Position numbers and translations under genes: made by a program
Assembly: GCF_032918005.1 (NCBI RefSeq)
Contig: NZ_CP136628.1
Coordinates: forward strand, 4,387,501 to 4,451,500
DNA from: Bradyrhizobium sp. NDS-1
GTDB taxonomy: Bacteria; Pseudomonadota; Alphaproteobacteria; Rhizobiales; Xanthobacteraceae
Reading direction: 5' to 3'
Length of the DNA: 64,000 nt
In this document: positions 43,537 through 53,705 of the stretch, one piece after another
Position numbering within the stretch: the first letter of the stretch is position 1
How the letters are laid out: each line of letters begins with the position of its first letter
The notes under the pieces: model-generated
Told to the model about the DNA's origin: nothing
The model's input: only the letters and a program-made list of their open reading frames with translations
Database searches by the model: none

Positions 43537-45231
43537 ATGAAGTTGCTGAGCCATCTGAAGATCCGCACCAAGCTTGCCAGCATGGTCTGCCTCGCGGCCC
43601 TCACGGTCACGGCCATCATCGGCGTATCCGCCCTGCTCAGCAAGAGCCGCATGATGGAGGATCGAGTCCAGCAGATGCGGACGGCGGTGGAGTTGCTCTA
43701 CAACTACGCGCAAGCGCTCCAGGACGAGGTGACCGCCGGCAAGTTGACGCAGGCCGAGGCCAAGTCCCTGTTCCACCAGCGCGGCCGCCGCATGAACTTC
43801 AATGGCAACCAGGGCTACCCGGTGGTCTACAACCAGGACTCCTCCCTGGTCGTGAACGGCGCCAATCAGCAGCTCGAAGGCAAGATCACGGGCGCGAAGG
43901 ACTCCAACGGTGTGCTGATCGCCGACGCCATCATCAAGGCGGGTGATCAGACCGCACAGGGCGGCGTAACCTCCTATCTCTACCCCCGCCCCGGCCAGAC
44001 CGAACCTGTCCGCAAGACGGTGTTCGCGCGCAAATTCGCGCCCTGGAACGTGACGATGAGCTACGGCCTCTATGTCGACGACATCGACGCGGACGTGCGC
44101 GCGCTGACGCTGGAGCTCGGCGCGATCGGCATCGGCCTGATGCTGCTGATGGCGGCGCTGTCCTGGCTGATCGCCCGCGACGTGCTCGGCGCGCTCGAAC
44201 GCCAGAAGAACCGCATGCAGGAGATCTCCGAAGGCGCGATCGACAAGCCGGTCGAGGAAACCGGCCGCGGCGACGAGATCGGACGCATGGCCGAGACCCT
44301 CGAAGTGCTGCGTCAGACGGCTTTGACGGCGCGCGCGCTGGAGGCCGAGCAGGTCGCCACCAAGACCCGCACCGAGCAGGAGAAGCGCGACGCCCTGATC
44401 GCGCTCGCCGACCGTTTCGATGCCTCCGTCGGCCAGCTCGTCGGCCTGATGGCCTCCGGCTCCGGCCAGCTCGAGACCACCGCCAAGTCGATGTCCTCGA
44501 CCGCTGAAGGCACCAACCGCCGCGCCGCCGTCGTCGGCTCGGCCGCCACCGAAGCCAGTCAGCGCGTCCAGACCGTCGCGGCTGCCGCCGAGGAGCTGTC
44601 CTCCTCCATCACCGAGATCAGCCGCCAGGTCGCGCAATCCGCCGAGGTCACCGGACGCGCTGTCGACAGCGCGCGCCGCACCGACACCATCGTGCGCGCG
44701 CTCTCGGACGGCGCCCAGCAGATCGAGCACGTCGCCGAACTGATCTCCAATATCGCCGCCCAGACCAATCTGCTCGCGCTCAACGCCACCATCGAGGCCG
44801 CCCGTGCCGGCGAAGCCGGCCGCGGCTTTGCCGTCGTCGCCTCCGAGGTGAAGTCGCTCGCGAGCCAGACCGCGGAGGCCACCCGCGAGATCGGCGACAA
44901 GATCGCCCAGATCCAGGGCGCGACCAGGGAAGCCGTCGACGCCATCGGCGGCATCACCGCCACCATCGAGGAGGTCAGCCGCATCGCTACCTCGATCGGC
45001 GCGGCGATCGAGGAGCAAGGCGCCGCCACCGCCGAGATCGCCCGCAGCGTCTCGCAGACCGCGGAGGCGACCCAAGAAGTCACCACCAATATCGGCGGTG
45101 TCTCCACCGCCGCCAACGAGACCGGCAACGCCGCCGGCATGGTGCTCGCCGCGGCCAGCAACCTCTCCAAGCAAGCCGAGCAACTCTCGGGTGAGGTCGG
45201 AACGTTCCTGGCCGGCGTGCGCGCGGCGTAG
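43537..45231 (+). CDS. Methyl-accepting chemotaxis protein
   Basis: About 564 residues. TM1 is near residues 13-33. A single Cache-type periplasmic domain follows ([23 protein letters not shown], then [22 protein letters not shown]). TM2 is at about 185-205, HAMP at about 206-260 ([30 protein letters not shown]), and the signalling domain has the conserved tip [37 protein letters not shown]. Long methylation helices are rich in Ala and Glu. It would sense a small organic ligand and control the CheA kinase. The ATG at 43537 follows AGGGG; a GTG three bases earlier is possible. No other che genes are nearby. Confidence 0.92.
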   Translation: MKLLSHLKIRTKLASMVCLAALTVTAIIGVSALLSKSRMMEDRVQQMRTAVELLYNYAQALQDEVTAGKLTQAEAKSLFHQRGRRMNFNGNQGYPVVYNQDSSLVVNGANQQLEGKITGAKDSNGVLIADAIIKAGDQTAQGGVTSYLYPRPGQTEPVRKTVFARKFAPWNVTMSYGLYVDDIDADVRALTLELGAIGIGLMLLMAALSWLIARDVLGALERQKNRMQEISEGAIDKPVEETGRGDEIGRMAETLEVLRQTALTARALEAEQVATKTRTEQEKRDALIALADRFDASVGQLVGLMASGSGQLETTAKSMSSTAEGTNRRAAVVGSAATEASQRVQTVAAAAEELSSSITEISRQVAQSAEVTGRAVDSARRTDTIVRALSDGAQQIEHVAELISNIAAQTNLLALNATIEAARAGEAGRGFAVVASEVKSLASQTAEATREIGDKIAQIQGATREAVDAIGGITATIEEVSRIATSIGAAIEEQGAATAEIARSVSQTAEATQEVTTNIGGVSTAANETGNAAGMVLAAASNLSKQAEQLSGEVGTFLAGVRAA

Positions 45232-45284
45232 GCTGGCACTTAGAACTCAGGAAGTTTGGCGCTAAGGTGCCGCCACATCCTCAT

Positions 45285-45360
45285 GGCTGGGCTTGTCCCG
45301 GCCATCCACGTTTTTGCCATGCCGCACGACGAACGTGGATGCCTGGGACAAGCCCGGGCG
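45285..45360. repeat. Dispersed inverted repeat after the chemoreceptor gene
   Basis: Left arm GGGCTTGTCCCGGCCATCCACGT (45289-45311) and right arm ACGTGGATGCCTGGGACAAGCCC (45333-45355) pair over about 21 positions, around a 21-base centre. This is a common REP-like element of Bradyrhizobium intergenic DNA. It lies between convergent genes (chemoreceptor and AsmA-like), so its RNA hairpin could end both transcripts. Confidence 0.65.
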
Positions 45361-45381
45361 ACGGCATCTTGGGCTTCGAAC

Positions 45382-48300
45382 TTACCGCCGCGCCAGGCTG
45401 CAGCCGCTCGACAACTGGCGTGCCGAGCCGGTCGAGCCGTCGTTCGACTGCGAGGGGAATTCCTCGAACGGCGAATTCTGCTTGCCGGTGTTGAACTCGA
45501 AGATCTTGCGGAACAGGCCGGGCGCCATCGCCGAGATCGGATTGACGCGCATCACCGGCGCCGCCGGCGTGCCGACCACCTCATAGGTCACGCCGATCAA
45601 CCCTTCATTGTTGCCGCCACCCAGGAAGATGCCGAACAGCGGAATCTGGCCGAAGATGTTGTTGACGCCATACATCGGGACGAAGGTGCCGCTCATGCAG
45701 ACCTGGTTGCCGGGATAGTCGATCGATCCCTCGATGGTGGCGCCGATCATCGGGCCCTTGACCACGCCGTCGCGGATCGTGAGCGCGCCGTTCTGCCGGG
45801 TGAACTCGGCGCGGAGCGCGCTGAAGGAGACGCCGTTGCCGGTGCCGTTGGGCGCGCCGGCGGCGACGCGTTCGAGCTGCGCCTCGCCCTTCACCGTGAA
45901 GTCGCGGACGTTGATCAGGCCCTCGCGCGAGGTGTTCGGCTCCGACGACGGCGGCTCCATCGCCACCACCATCTGGCCGCCGACCGCCTTGGTGTAGGTG
46001 TCGGTGAAGCGCAGCAGCGCGCCGGCATCGTTGGTCTGGAGGTAGATCACCTCGCGGCTGCCCTGCGCACGCCCGCCGCGCAGGTCGGCGGCCACCGGCG
46101 TATCGCGGCCGATCTTGCCGCTCAGGGTAAAGGCCTTGATGGCGCCGTTGCGCTTCGACATCTTGGCATCGACGCTGCGCATCGCCTCGCCATTGAAACC
46201 GGCGACGGCACCGAGCTTCACGTCGATGTCGAAATCGACGTTCTTCATCTTGTTCCTGGAATCGTCCTTGGAATTGCCTGAGATCGCCGACTTCAGGAAA
46301 CCGCGGCCATCGAACACGTCGCCGCGCATGGTGCCCCTGATGACGCCGTCCTGACCACGCTCGGCCTTCAACGACGTCTTGTCGCCGTCGGACGGCGAAT
46401 AGATCGGGAAGTTCACGTTCATGAGGTCGCCGTTCGCGTCGACCTCGAGCGAGCCCCTGATCGAGGCGCCGCCGCCTTCAACGACGATGTCCTCCAGCCG
46501 CGTCGATTGCGCCGTCGGCACCACCTTGAAGCTGGCCTTGCCCGATTTCCCCGGCAGCTTGACCCAGCCCGGCAGGATATTGTCGAGCTTGACCGATGTC
46601 AGGTCGGCCTCGACGCCGAGCTTCGTCGTCTGGTCGGGACCTGCGGCGATCTTGCCCGACAGCTTGATCGGCAACGATCCGCTGACGGCAGGGCCGAGAT
46701 CGAATCCCAAGCGCGCCCGGCTCGCATCGTCCAGCGTCGCCTGCAGTCTGACGTCCGCATCGCCTTCGGCCGGCTTGCGATAATCGAGCGAAGCCGCCTG
46801 CCCGTTGATCTTGACGTCGCCCTTGACCTGATACCCCCCGTTGTTCGCGACGATCTTGAGGCTGTTGGCCTCCAGCTTCTGGTTCATCACCAGCTTGTCG
46901 GCCGAGAAGCCGTTGAGGTCGGCCGCCACGGAATAGGTCGTGTCAGACTTGGTCAGCTCACCCTTGACCGGCAGTCCGAGCTGGATGTTCGCCGTGAATG
47001 TCCCCTTGCTGGTGTTGGGATCGACGACGGTCGACGACAGATCGCTCAAGCGATCATTGGAGAGTATTTCAGCCGCCGCGGGCACCGGACCCTCGACGCG
47101 GAATTTAGTCCGCGACGGCGACGGCTTGGGCGCCATGTCAGGCACTTCGAACACGAAATCGGAAATCGTGACCTTGCGGCCGGCGGGCGTATCGGCAATG
47201 CCCTGGCTGATATTCACGGTCGCGGTGCGCCCGGTTACGCGCGCCTTCAAATCGGCATCATGCACGACCGGCATGCCGTCCACGGGACGGACCGCGACGC
47301 CGCTCGCCACGATGTTGACCGACAGGCCGTCGTCGGGAATGGGCGGGCCCTTGCGTGGAAGGTTCTTCGTCGGCGAATTGACGCCGATCTCGATGCGCTG
47401 AAGCGTACCGCGCTCGATCCGCTCGATCACCCATTCGCGCAACTCTGGAACGACCAGCGTCGGCCACATCCGCTTCAGCGCAGAGGCCGACATCGGCGTT
47501 CCCGCAAAGCCCAGCGTCAGGCGCGGCTCGCCCGAATAGTCGATGGCGCCGGTGCCGGCGACGCCGATCTCGCCATTGCTGATGTCGGCTTGCGTCAGCA
47601 GGAAGCGCTTGTGGTCGGTGTCGAAACGGAAGCCGATCGCAATGCGGTTGAAGACGAGCGGCGGCTCGTTGTCGATACCGCCGAGCAGGATCGAACCGCC
47701 ACTGAAGCCGAGCTGCCAGTCATTGACGGTGCCGTTGGGCGGCTCGAGATGGGCCAGAAGCGTCAGACGGTTCGCACCCGACAGGATCTTGAACGGTGCG
47801 ACCAGCACCCGGCGATTGGCGTCCCACTCGACGTTGATCTCGGCCTGGTCGATCGCCATCGGATAGTCGGGCGTGTCGGTGTCGATGATGTTGCCCGCGC
47901 CGACCGCGATCTTGCCGCGGAAGAATGTCGGCACGCCATCGCGGCCGAGTTCGCCTTTGAGCTCGCCCGTCAGCGGCAGATCGGCCGTATAGGTGAGGTC
48001 CTTGACCCGCAGCGCCAGCAGGATGTTGGAGGTCGAGACCTTGTCGGCCTTGATGTCGACCGAGCGCACGCCGTTCTCGGCCGGCCCGATCGTGGCGCGC
48101 AGCATCCACGGGCGTGCGCCCTCCTCGCCCAGGCTCAGCGTAACGCCGCCGCGGCTCGGGCGGCGCAGGCTGAGCGTGATGTTCTCGAACGACCATTTGC
48201 TGCCGCGCTGCTGATCGTCGACGATCAGATTCCCGTTCTTCAAACCGATCTCGTTGAGATTCTGGCCGTCGAGGCCGGTCATGCTCAGGCTGTCGAGCCA

Positions 48301-49221
48301 GTCGAGGCCCTGCAGGATTCCGCTCTGCGCGGTTGCCTGAGGCGCCGCCTGGGACGCCTCCGGGCCTGCAGGCTGCTGCGTGACGAAGGGCGGCGGCGGA
48401 ACGCCTGCGCGGGGGAATGTGGGCGGCAGGCCCGCCTCTTTCTTGGAGGCCACGCCCGTTGCCAGTGGCTTCGTGGTGTCACCGGCCGAAACCGTGACCG
48501 TGCCATCGGGCGCGATGCGGATCGCGAGCTCCGCGTCGACGAGATTGAGGCTTTCTGCACGCAGATGCCCCATCAGCAGACCCGCACCCGACAGCTTCAC
48601 CTCGGCCTTGGGCGCGCTGGCAACGACGGCGTGATCGCGGTCGCGGACGACGATGTCACGGATGCGGACGGCGATGCGGATCCGCCCGGCCCGCTCGATC
48701 TGGGTGCCCCCGATCTCAACCGTGTTGCCGTGACCGATGTTGTCCTCGATCGCGGCCGCCAGCCATGGCGTTGCGATGTCGAGATTGATCGGACCTGCAC
48801 CGAGCCGCCACCAGAGCGCACCGAAACAGCCGACGAAGATGACGACGAGAGTCCCGACGACGAGGATGAAACGCTTCAGCCAGCGATCGGCGGCCAGCCA
48901 GCGGCGCAACGCCCCAAACCCGTCACCGACGCGATGAAAGCCCGAATTGGAACGCGACAACAACCGGCGCGCGCGATAGCCCGCGGCCGCCTCCTGATCC
49001 GGGTCCCAATCGGCGTCGTCCCATTCCTGCGGTTGTTGCCCGCCACCACGCCGATCGAAGTCCCGATTGTAATCCTGGGGCGACTTATTCCTTGCCATTG
49101 CCTCTCGATACAGGCGCCCGTCGTAGGATTGAGCGCCGCCGGGACCACAGCCGTCCACGGGACGCGAAGCCCCCTGCGCCGGCACTGCAGCCATACCTCG
49201 AATATTCCTGCTGTTCGTCAT
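45382..49221 (-). CDS. AsmA-like / DUF3971 (YhdP-type) large envelope protein
   Basis: About 1279 residues. A hydrophilic cytoplasmic N-terminus (about 110 residues, rich in Asp, Arg and Gln) precedes one membrane helix (FILVVGTLVVIFVGCFGALWW). The very long beta-rich periplasmic part carries the DUF3971 region and ends in an AsmA-like C-terminal region (VVKGPMIGATIEGSIDYPGNQVCMSGTFVPMYGVNN). YhdP/TamB/AsmA proteins form hydrophobic grooves that carry phospholipids between the membranes. The start is uncertain: ATG 49098 (MARNKSPQDY) is a good alternative to 49221. It is divergent from the Bcp peroxiredoxin gene. Confidence 0.85.
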   Translation of the reverse strand: MTNSRNIRGMAAVPAQGASRPVDGCGPGGAQSYDGRLYREAMARNKSPQDYNRDFDRRGGGQQPQEWDDADWDPDQEAAAGYRARRLLSRSNSGFHRVGDGFGALRRWLAADRWLKRFILVVGTLVVIFVGCFGALWWRLGAGPINLDIATPWLAAAIEDNIGHGNTVEIGGTQIERAGRIRIAVRIRDIVVRDRDHAVVASAPKAEVKLSGAGLLMGHLRAESLNLVDAELAIRIAPDGTVTVSAGDTTKPLATGVASKKEAGLPPTFPRAGVPPPPFVTQQPAGPEASQAAPQATAQSGILQGLDWLDSLSMTGLDGQNLNEIGLKNGNLIVDDQQRGSKWSFENITLSLRRPSRGGVTLSLGEEGARPWMLRATIGPAENGVRSVDIKADKVSTSNILLALRVKDLTYTADLPLTGELKGELGRDGVPTFFRGKIAVGAGNIIDTDTPDYPMAIDQAEINVEWDANRRVLVAPFKILSGANRLTLLAHLEPPNGTVNDWQLGFSGGSILLGGIDNEPPLVFNRIAIGFRFDTDHKRFLLTQADISNGEIGVAGTGAIDYSGEPRLTLGFAGTPMSASALKRMWPTLVVPELREWVIERIERGTLQRIEIGVNSPTKNLPRKGPPIPDDGLSVNIVASGVAVRPVDGMPVVHDADLKARVTGRTATVNISQGIADTPAGRKVTISDFVFEVPDMAPKPSPSRTKFRVEGPVPAAAEILSNDRLSDLSSTVVDPNTSKGTFTANIQLGLPVKGELTKSDTTYSVAADLNGFSADKLVMNQKLEANSLKIVANNGGYQVKGDVKINGQAASLDYRKPAEGDADVRLQATLDDASRARLGFDLGPAVSGSLPIKLSGKIAAGPDQTTKLGVEADLTSVKLDNILPGWVKLPGKSGKASFKVVPTAQSTRLEDIVVEGGGASIRGSLEVDANGDLMNVNFPIYSPSDGDKTSLKAERGQDGVIRGTMRGDVFDGRGFLKSAISGNSKDDSRNKMKNVDFDIDVKLGAVAGFNGEAMRSVDAKMSKRNGAIKAFTLSGKIGRDTPVAADLRGGRAQGSREVIYLQTNDAGALLRFTDTYTKAVGGQMVVAMEPPSSEPNTSREGLINVRDFTVKGEAQLERVAAGAPNGTGNGVSFSALRAEFTRQNGALTIRDGVVKGPMIGATIEGSIDYPGNQVCMSGTFVPMYGVNNIFGQIPLFGIFLGGGNNEGLIGVTYEVVGTPAAPVMRVNPISAMAPGLFRKIFEFNTGKQNSPFEEFPSQSNDGSTGSARQLSSGCSLARR

Positions 49222-49389
49222 TTCGCCCCGGGAGCGCGTTCAACGAGCAGTGGGGTGGTGCGTGGAATTCCTTGTAACCATACTCCGGCGTCGCCAGACT
49301 TGCCCAGCCGAGGGCGCGATTCCGGCACGCCGGACGAGAGCTGCAATACCGTTTCGGTTGACCCGCCGAAAGCGTCGAAAGGAAGGCGT

Positions 49390-50079
49390 ATGTCCAAGAA
49401 ATCCCGAACGAAATTGTCCAAAACGCCCTCCGGCAGTCCGACGGCTAAAAAGAAGGCCCTGAAAGCACGGGCATCGACTCAAACAAGCTCCGCGAAAACG
49501 CAACGGACACCGGCAGGCAAATCAACCGGGAGCTTGGCAAAAGCAGGATCACATAAGGCCGCATCGAAACAGTTAAATTCCTCCAAATCGGCATCCGCGC
49601 CCGCAAGCGCGAAATCGGGTCCCGCCGAGGGCACCAAGGCCCCCGCCTTCCGCCTGCCCCGCGACGGCGGCGAGATGGTCACGTTGGCCGACTATGCCGG
49701 CCAAAAGCTGGTCCTGTTCTTCTACCCGCGCGCCGATACCCCCGGCTGCACCCGGGAGGCGATCGATTTCACCCGCCTGGCTGGCGCTTTCGCGGCTGCC
49801 GGCACCGCCGTGCTCGGGATCTCAGCCGATCCGTTAAAGGCCCAGGAGAAGTTCCGCAACAAGCACGATCTCGGAGTCCCGCTGCTTTCGGACGAGCAAC
49901 ACGAGGTGCTCGAAGCCTATGGCGCCTGGGGCGAAAAGTCCATGTATGGCAAGAGCTTCTTCGGAATTCTTCGCACCACGGTGCTGATCGGGACTGATGG
50001 CAAAGTGGCCAAGGTCTGGCGGAATGTCCGGGTCGACGGACATGCCGACGCGGTGCTGAAAGCGGCAAGAAGTCTTTAA
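49390..50079 (+). CDS. bcp: Bcp-type peroxiredoxin with a long basic N-terminal extension
   Basis: A 229-residue protein. Residues 1-80 are Lys/Ser/Ala/Thr-rich and probably disordered (for example KKSRTKLSKTPSGSPTAKKK). The peroxiredoxin domain starts EGTKAPAFRLPRDGG. The peroxidatic Cys lies in FYPRADTPGCTREAIDF, and EKSMYGKSFFGILRTTVLIG is typical of the Bcp group. The resolving Cys that many Bcp proteins have five residues after the first is Ile here, so it should work as a 1-Cys enzyme with an external thiol. It reduces peroxides. The ATG at 49390 follows GGAAGG. A very long open frame running through it from upstream is antisense to the AsmA-like gene and is not used. Confidence 0.9.
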   Translation: MSKKSRTKLSKTPSGSPTAKKKALKARASTQTSSAKTQRTPAGKSTGSLAKAGSHKAASKQLNSSKSASAPASAKSGPAEGTKAPAFRLPRDGGEMVTLADYAGQKLVLFFYPRADTPGCTREAIDFTRLAGAFAAAGTAVLGISADPLKAQEKFRNKHDLGVPLLSDEQHEVLEAYGAWGEKSMYGKSFFGILRTTVLIGTDGKVAKVWRNVRVDGHADAVLKAARSL

Positions 50080-50189
50080 CCAGTCCTTTGAATTCGCATG
50101 TTCCCGTTTCCGGAAAATTAACCATGACCGGCCCAGATTGCTGCGGCAATTAGGCCGTACGGACTCATCCGACCGGCGCGGGAGTGCCG

Positions 50190-51542
50190 ATGTCGAAAAG
50201 TTCTGCCCAATACTCGCAGTACCCCCAACATCATCCTCACGACCACGGACGGGCCTTCCAACGCCGGCCTGCTGTCGCAGCAGCCGCAGCGATCCCCCTT
50301 CCCGCGACCGACGACGCCTACACCATCGTCCACGCCGGCAAACAGGTCCGCTTCGGGCCCGTGGTGTTCTGGATCGTGGTCGGTACGGTGGTGCTGCTCG
50401 GTCTCTGGTCGGCGGCGACCGCCACTTATTTTGCTTTCCGTGACGACGTCCTGACCCGGCTGATCGCGCGCCAGGCCGAGATGCAATACGCTTATGAAGA
50501 TCGCATTGCCGAGCTGCGCGCCAAGGTCGACCGCACCACCAGCCGCCAACTGCTCGACCAGGAACAGTTCGACCAGAAGCTCGACCAGATCATGAAGCGG
50601 CAGACGGCGCTGGAGTCCCGGGCCACGGCGCTCGGGGCCATGCCCGACGTCACCGGCTCGATTCCCCGGGTGCCCCCACAGCGCGGCGATGCGAGTCAGA
50701 GCACGCCAAAACCCTCGCCGATCAGCGACACCGTGATCTTCGTGGCACCGCCGGACCGCGAGGCGCGGCTCGAATCGCGCGCGCCGGCCGTCTCTGGCCC
50801 GCCGACCAGCCAATTCGCCAAGAACCAGGGCTTCGACAACGTCCTCGTCCGGCTCACGACCTCGCTCGACCAGGTCGAGCGTCGCCAGATGGCGACGCTC
50901 AGCGCAGTCGAGGAAAGCATGGATTCACGCATGCGCCGGATGCGCGGCGTCGTCAGCGATCTCGGCCTCAATCTCGCCCATCTCGAAGCCGCCGTGCCGC
51001 GCGCGGCGATGGGCGGGCCGTTCGTGCCCGTCAAACTGACGGCCAATGCCGGACCATTCGAGAAGCAGCTCAACCGCATCAACATCACGCGGGCCGAGAT
51101 GGATCGTCTCAATCGAACGCTGGCGCTGGTGCCTTACCGCAAGCCCGTCATCGGCGAGGTCGAGTTCACCTCCGGCTTTGGCGTCCGCAGCGATCCCTTC
51201 CTCGGACGGCCCGCGATGCATACCGGGCTCGACTTCCGCGCCGCCAGCGGCGATCCGGTTCGCGCCACCGCCTACGGCAAGGTGGTCTCCGCCGGCTGGT
51301 CCGGCGGTTACGGCCGCATGGTCGAGGTCGACCACGGCAACGGGCTTTCGACCCGCTACGGCCATCTCTCCGAGATCAACGTCAAGGTCGGCGAGACCGT
51401 GAAGATCGGCCAGGTCATCGGTCTCGCGGGATCGACCGGCCGTTCCACCGGGCCGCATCTGCATTATGAGACCCGCATCGAAGGCGAAGCGGTCGATCCG
51501 CAGAAGTTCCTGCGCGCCGGCGTACGCCTCAGCGCGGGCTAG
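50190..51542 (+). CDS. M23 family metallopeptidase (LytM-type) with membrane anchor
   Basis: A 450-residue protein. A cytoplasmic N-terminus (about 50 residues) is followed by a membrane helix (VVFWIVVGTVVLLGLWSAAT) and a coiled coil (about residues 88-150). After a Pro/Ser-rich linker the C-terminal M23 domain contains the zinc-binding SGFGVRSDPFLGRPAMHTGLDF (His and Asp) and GPHLHYETR (HxH). RYGHLSEINVKVGETVKIGQVIGLAGSTG is typical. It would cut peptidoglycan cross-bridges or regulate amidases in cell division and wall growth. The ATG at 50190 follows GGAG. Confidence 0.92.
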   Translation: MSKSSAQYSQYPQHHPHDHGRAFQRRPAVAAAAAIPLPATDDAYTIVHAGKQVRFGPVVFWIVVGTVVLLGLWSAATATYFAFRDDVLTRLIARQAEMQYAYEDRIAELRAKVDRTTSRQLLDQEQFDQKLDQIMKRQTALESRATALGAMPDVTGSIPRVPPQRGDASQSTPKPSPISDTVIFVAPPDREARLESRAPAVSGPPTSQFAKNQGFDNVLVRLTTSLDQVERRQMATLSAVEESMDSRMRRMRGVVSDLGLNLAHLEAAVPRAAMGGPFVPVKLTANAGPFEKQLNRINITRAEMDRLNRTLALVPYRKPVIGEVEFTSGFGVRSDPFLGRPAMHTGLDFRAASGDPVRATAYGKVVSAGWSGGYGRMVEVDHGNGLSTRYGHLSEINVKVGETVKIGQVIGLAGSTGRSTGPHLHYETRIEGEAVDPQKFLRAGVRLSAG

Positions 51543-51584
51543 CGCTGGCGCAACGTCGCGAAGTGAAACCCGCGAGCCCCAAAT

Positions 51585-52496
51585 CTACCTGCCGTGGCGC
51601 AGCAGATTCGCAAGACGCCCGTCGATCACCAGCAGCGCGCTGCCGATGACTATGGCGCCCACGATCTCGCGCATCGAGATCGGCTCTCCCAGTACCAGCC
51701 ATCCCAATAGAATGGCGGTGACGGGGATGAGCAGCGTCACCAGCACGACGTTGCTGGCGCCCGAACGCCGCAGGACCTGGAAGAAGACGATGTAAGCGAG
51801 CGCCGTCGACAGGGCCGCGAGGCCAAGCACCGCAAGCCAGGTCGCAAGCCCCGGCATCGGCAGACGCCAAGGCTGCTCCACAGCACCGGCGACGACCGCC
51901 ATCATCACGGTCGACGCCATCAGCTGAAACGTCGCCGTGCCGAGCGGGGCTGCGTCCTTGAGCAATCGCCGCGCTGCCGGTGCGGCGAATCCGTAGCTGA
52001 AGGCGCCGCCAAGACAAAGCAGGATGCCGAGCCCCTGCCCGGTCCTTGTCTCGAGGCCCCATCCGCGCAGGATGATCACGCCCGCAAGGCCGAGCGCCAC
52101 GCCGGCCACGCGGCGCATCTGCAAGGTCTCCTCGCCCGCTGCCGCCATCACCAGAACGGTGAACAGCGGCGTCGTCGCATTCAGGATCGAGGCCAGTCCG
52201 CTCGGAATGAACGTCTGGCCGATCACGATCAGCGAGAACGGGATGACATTGTTGAGCAGGCCGATGACAACGAATGGCGTCCAACCCGACATGCTCTTGG
52301 GAAAACCGATCCCCCGGACGCGCAGCAACGGCACGAGAATGGCCGCGCCGAGCAGGACGCGCAGGAACACCAGCGTCAGTGGCGGCAGCTCTCGCAACGC
52401 GGCGCCGTTGAAGAAGAACGAGCCGCCCCAGAGGATCGAGAGCACAGCGAGCAGCGACCAGTCGCGCGCGTCGATCCTGTTGTCGCTTGGGGGCAT
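51585..52496 (-). CDS. EamA/DMT family transporter
   Basis: A 303-residue protein with about ten hydrophobic helices in two EamA repeats. The first begins WSLLAVLSILWGGSFFFNGAAL, and LTLVFLRVLLGAAILVPLL, the proline-rich start of helix 2, follows. The second repeat ends VTLLIPVTAILLGWLVLGE. Exporters of amino acids or metabolites are typical of this family; the substrate is unknown. A truncated, degenerate copy of its 5' end and upstream region lies 6.4 kb away at about 58870-59079. Confidence 0.88.
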   Translation of the reverse strand: MPPSDNRIDARDWSLLAVLSILWGGSFFFNGAALRELPPLTLVFLRVLLGAAILVPLLRVRGIGFPKSMSGWTPFVVIGLLNNVIPFSLIVIGQTFIPSGLASILNATTPLFTVLVMAAAGEETLQMRRVAGVALGLAGVIILRGWGLETRTGQGLGILLCLGGAFSYGFAAPAARRLLKDAAPLGTATFQLMASTVMMAVVAGAVEQPWRLPMPGLATWLAVLGLAALSTALAYIVFFQVLRRSGASNVVLVTLLIPVTAILLGWLVLGEPISMREIVGAIVIGSALLVIDGRLANLLRHGR

Positions 52497-52786
52497 GGGT
52501 TCTCACATCGGCGGCCGAGCCCGCTGACCTAGGACGACGCGGCGACCAGTTCCACCCGATTTCCGACGAAGTGCCCGGCGGAGGCCACGCCTCCTGTTCA
52601 GTTTTCAATAGCGGACATGACCAAGTCGCCGCAGCTGGTCCGCTAGGGGCCAGAAGCGGGCACCGCACTAGATCGGAAGTTACCCACGGTTGGCAGAACC
52701 TGCCTTTCACCATAAACCAGCGACGACCGGGTCCTCCTTGCATCGCTCTGCTAGAAGCTACGAGCGACACAATCAGAGCGAGAGCG

Positions 52787-53290
52787 ATGAGGCCCTTGGT
52801 TTTGGCGATAATCTTTACCGCAATTTGTCTATACGACGCCGCGCATGCCGCTTCCGCGACGAGTTCTACAGCCGCTACCCGCCACAGCGCTCAGAGATTT
52901 GATACCAATTTGCAGCAGGCACGTACTCCTGAGAGTGACGAAGCCTTCCGGAAGAGCGCTCCGCCCCCAGGCTCAGTGCGACTGAGCAATAGAGCTTTTG
53001 CAGTTTTAGAGACCTTTATGCGCGGGGTTCGTCGTGCAATGCCGGAAGGCGATCAAATCGCTTGGATTGGATGGGCGAAGGATCAAGCAGTCAAAAGACC
53101 GAGCGACACCAATTGGACAAGTCGCGGCTCGGGATGGGTTCTTGGCTCTTACTCAAGGGCTCAGGTACCGCCCGACGTCATCGACAAGTTTCGAGGCGTA
53201 GAAATTGTGTTCACTACTGATGAAGATCCGGCATCACTGACAGGAAAGACCATCGACGTAGCAAATCGCAGATTCTTTGTGCGCGACTAA
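52787..53290 (+). CDS. Secreted protein of unknown function
   Basis: A 167-residue product with signal peptide RPLVLAIIFTAICLYDAAHA and a probable cut after AHA. The mature part is Ser/Thr-rich at first, then has a central stretch (SNRAFAVLETFMRGVRRAMP) and aromatic-rich middle part WIGWAKDQAVKRPSDTNWTS. Codon use is less GC-rich than that of the housekeeping neighbours. The ATG at 52787 begins the signal peptide; the open frame upstream has no homology. It opens the accessory stretch. No domain is recognised. Confidence 0.6.
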   Translation: MRPLVLAIIFTAICLYDAAHAASATSSTAATRHSAQRFDTNLQQARTPESDEAFRKSAPPPGSVRLSNRAFAVLETFMRGVRRAMPEGDQIAWIGWAKDQAVKRPSDTNWTSRGSGWVLGSYSRAQVPPDVIDKFRGVEIVFTTDEDPASLTGKTIDVANRRFFVRD

Positions 53291-53408
53291 ATCACAGCAG
53301 AAAATTCTAACGGGGTCTCCGGTCCAACCTTTGACTCGATAGGGGGTCAGACCCAACGGGCAATCTGCCGATTGTGAACGAGTTGGACAAGCTGCCATTG
53401 TTGCAAGG

Positions 53409-53699
53409 ATGAGGCTCATGGGCCGCTCGATCCGAATTGATTTTCAGATTCCAGCAGCATCAGGACTGGAACGGAGTTTGGCGATACACAATGTACGCAA
53501 CTTCGCTGAAGAGCTCAGCTTGACGCTAGGCGAACGCGGTTACTTGCCGATGGAGCAAGCCGACGCTGCAACCAACAGCGTTATGATAATTGATATCAAG
53601 AAGAGGAGTGTCGGTCGCTGCCGTGCGCACGTGACGAGACTACTCGAAAAGTACGGGATCAGTGCAAACGTAACCAAACAGCTCTCGGATATGACATGA
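53409..53699 (+). CDS. Hypothetical protein
   Basis: A 96-residue soluble protein without signal or membrane helix. It starts MRLMGRSIRIDFQIPAASGL, has a helix-rich middle (ERSLAIHNVRNFAEELSLTLGERG), and ends with a basic helical part and LLEKYGISANVTKQL. The pattern of strand, helix and strand suggests a small alpha/beta fold such as a ferredoxin-like domain. The ATG at 53418 is an alternative start. It is six bases upstream of the next small gene and probably cotranscribed. Not recognised. Confidence 0.55.
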   Translation: MRLMGRSIRIDFQIPAASGLERSLAIHNVRNFAEELSLTLGERGYLPMEQADAATNSVMIIDIKKRSVGRCRAHVTRLLEKYGISANVTKQLSDMT

Positions 53700-53705
53700 G
53701 CTTCC

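Noticed and set aside
43363..45183. A 606-codon minus-strand frame opposite the chemoreceptor
   Set aside because: Gly/Asp/Leu-rich mirror of the Ala-rich signalling helices. It has no ribosome binding site or homology.
46507..50079. A 1190-codon open frame on the plus strand
   Set aside because: Most of it is antisense to the AsmA-like gene and is His/Arg/Asp-rich shadow coding with no homology. Only its last 229 codons, the Bcp peroxiredoxin, are real.
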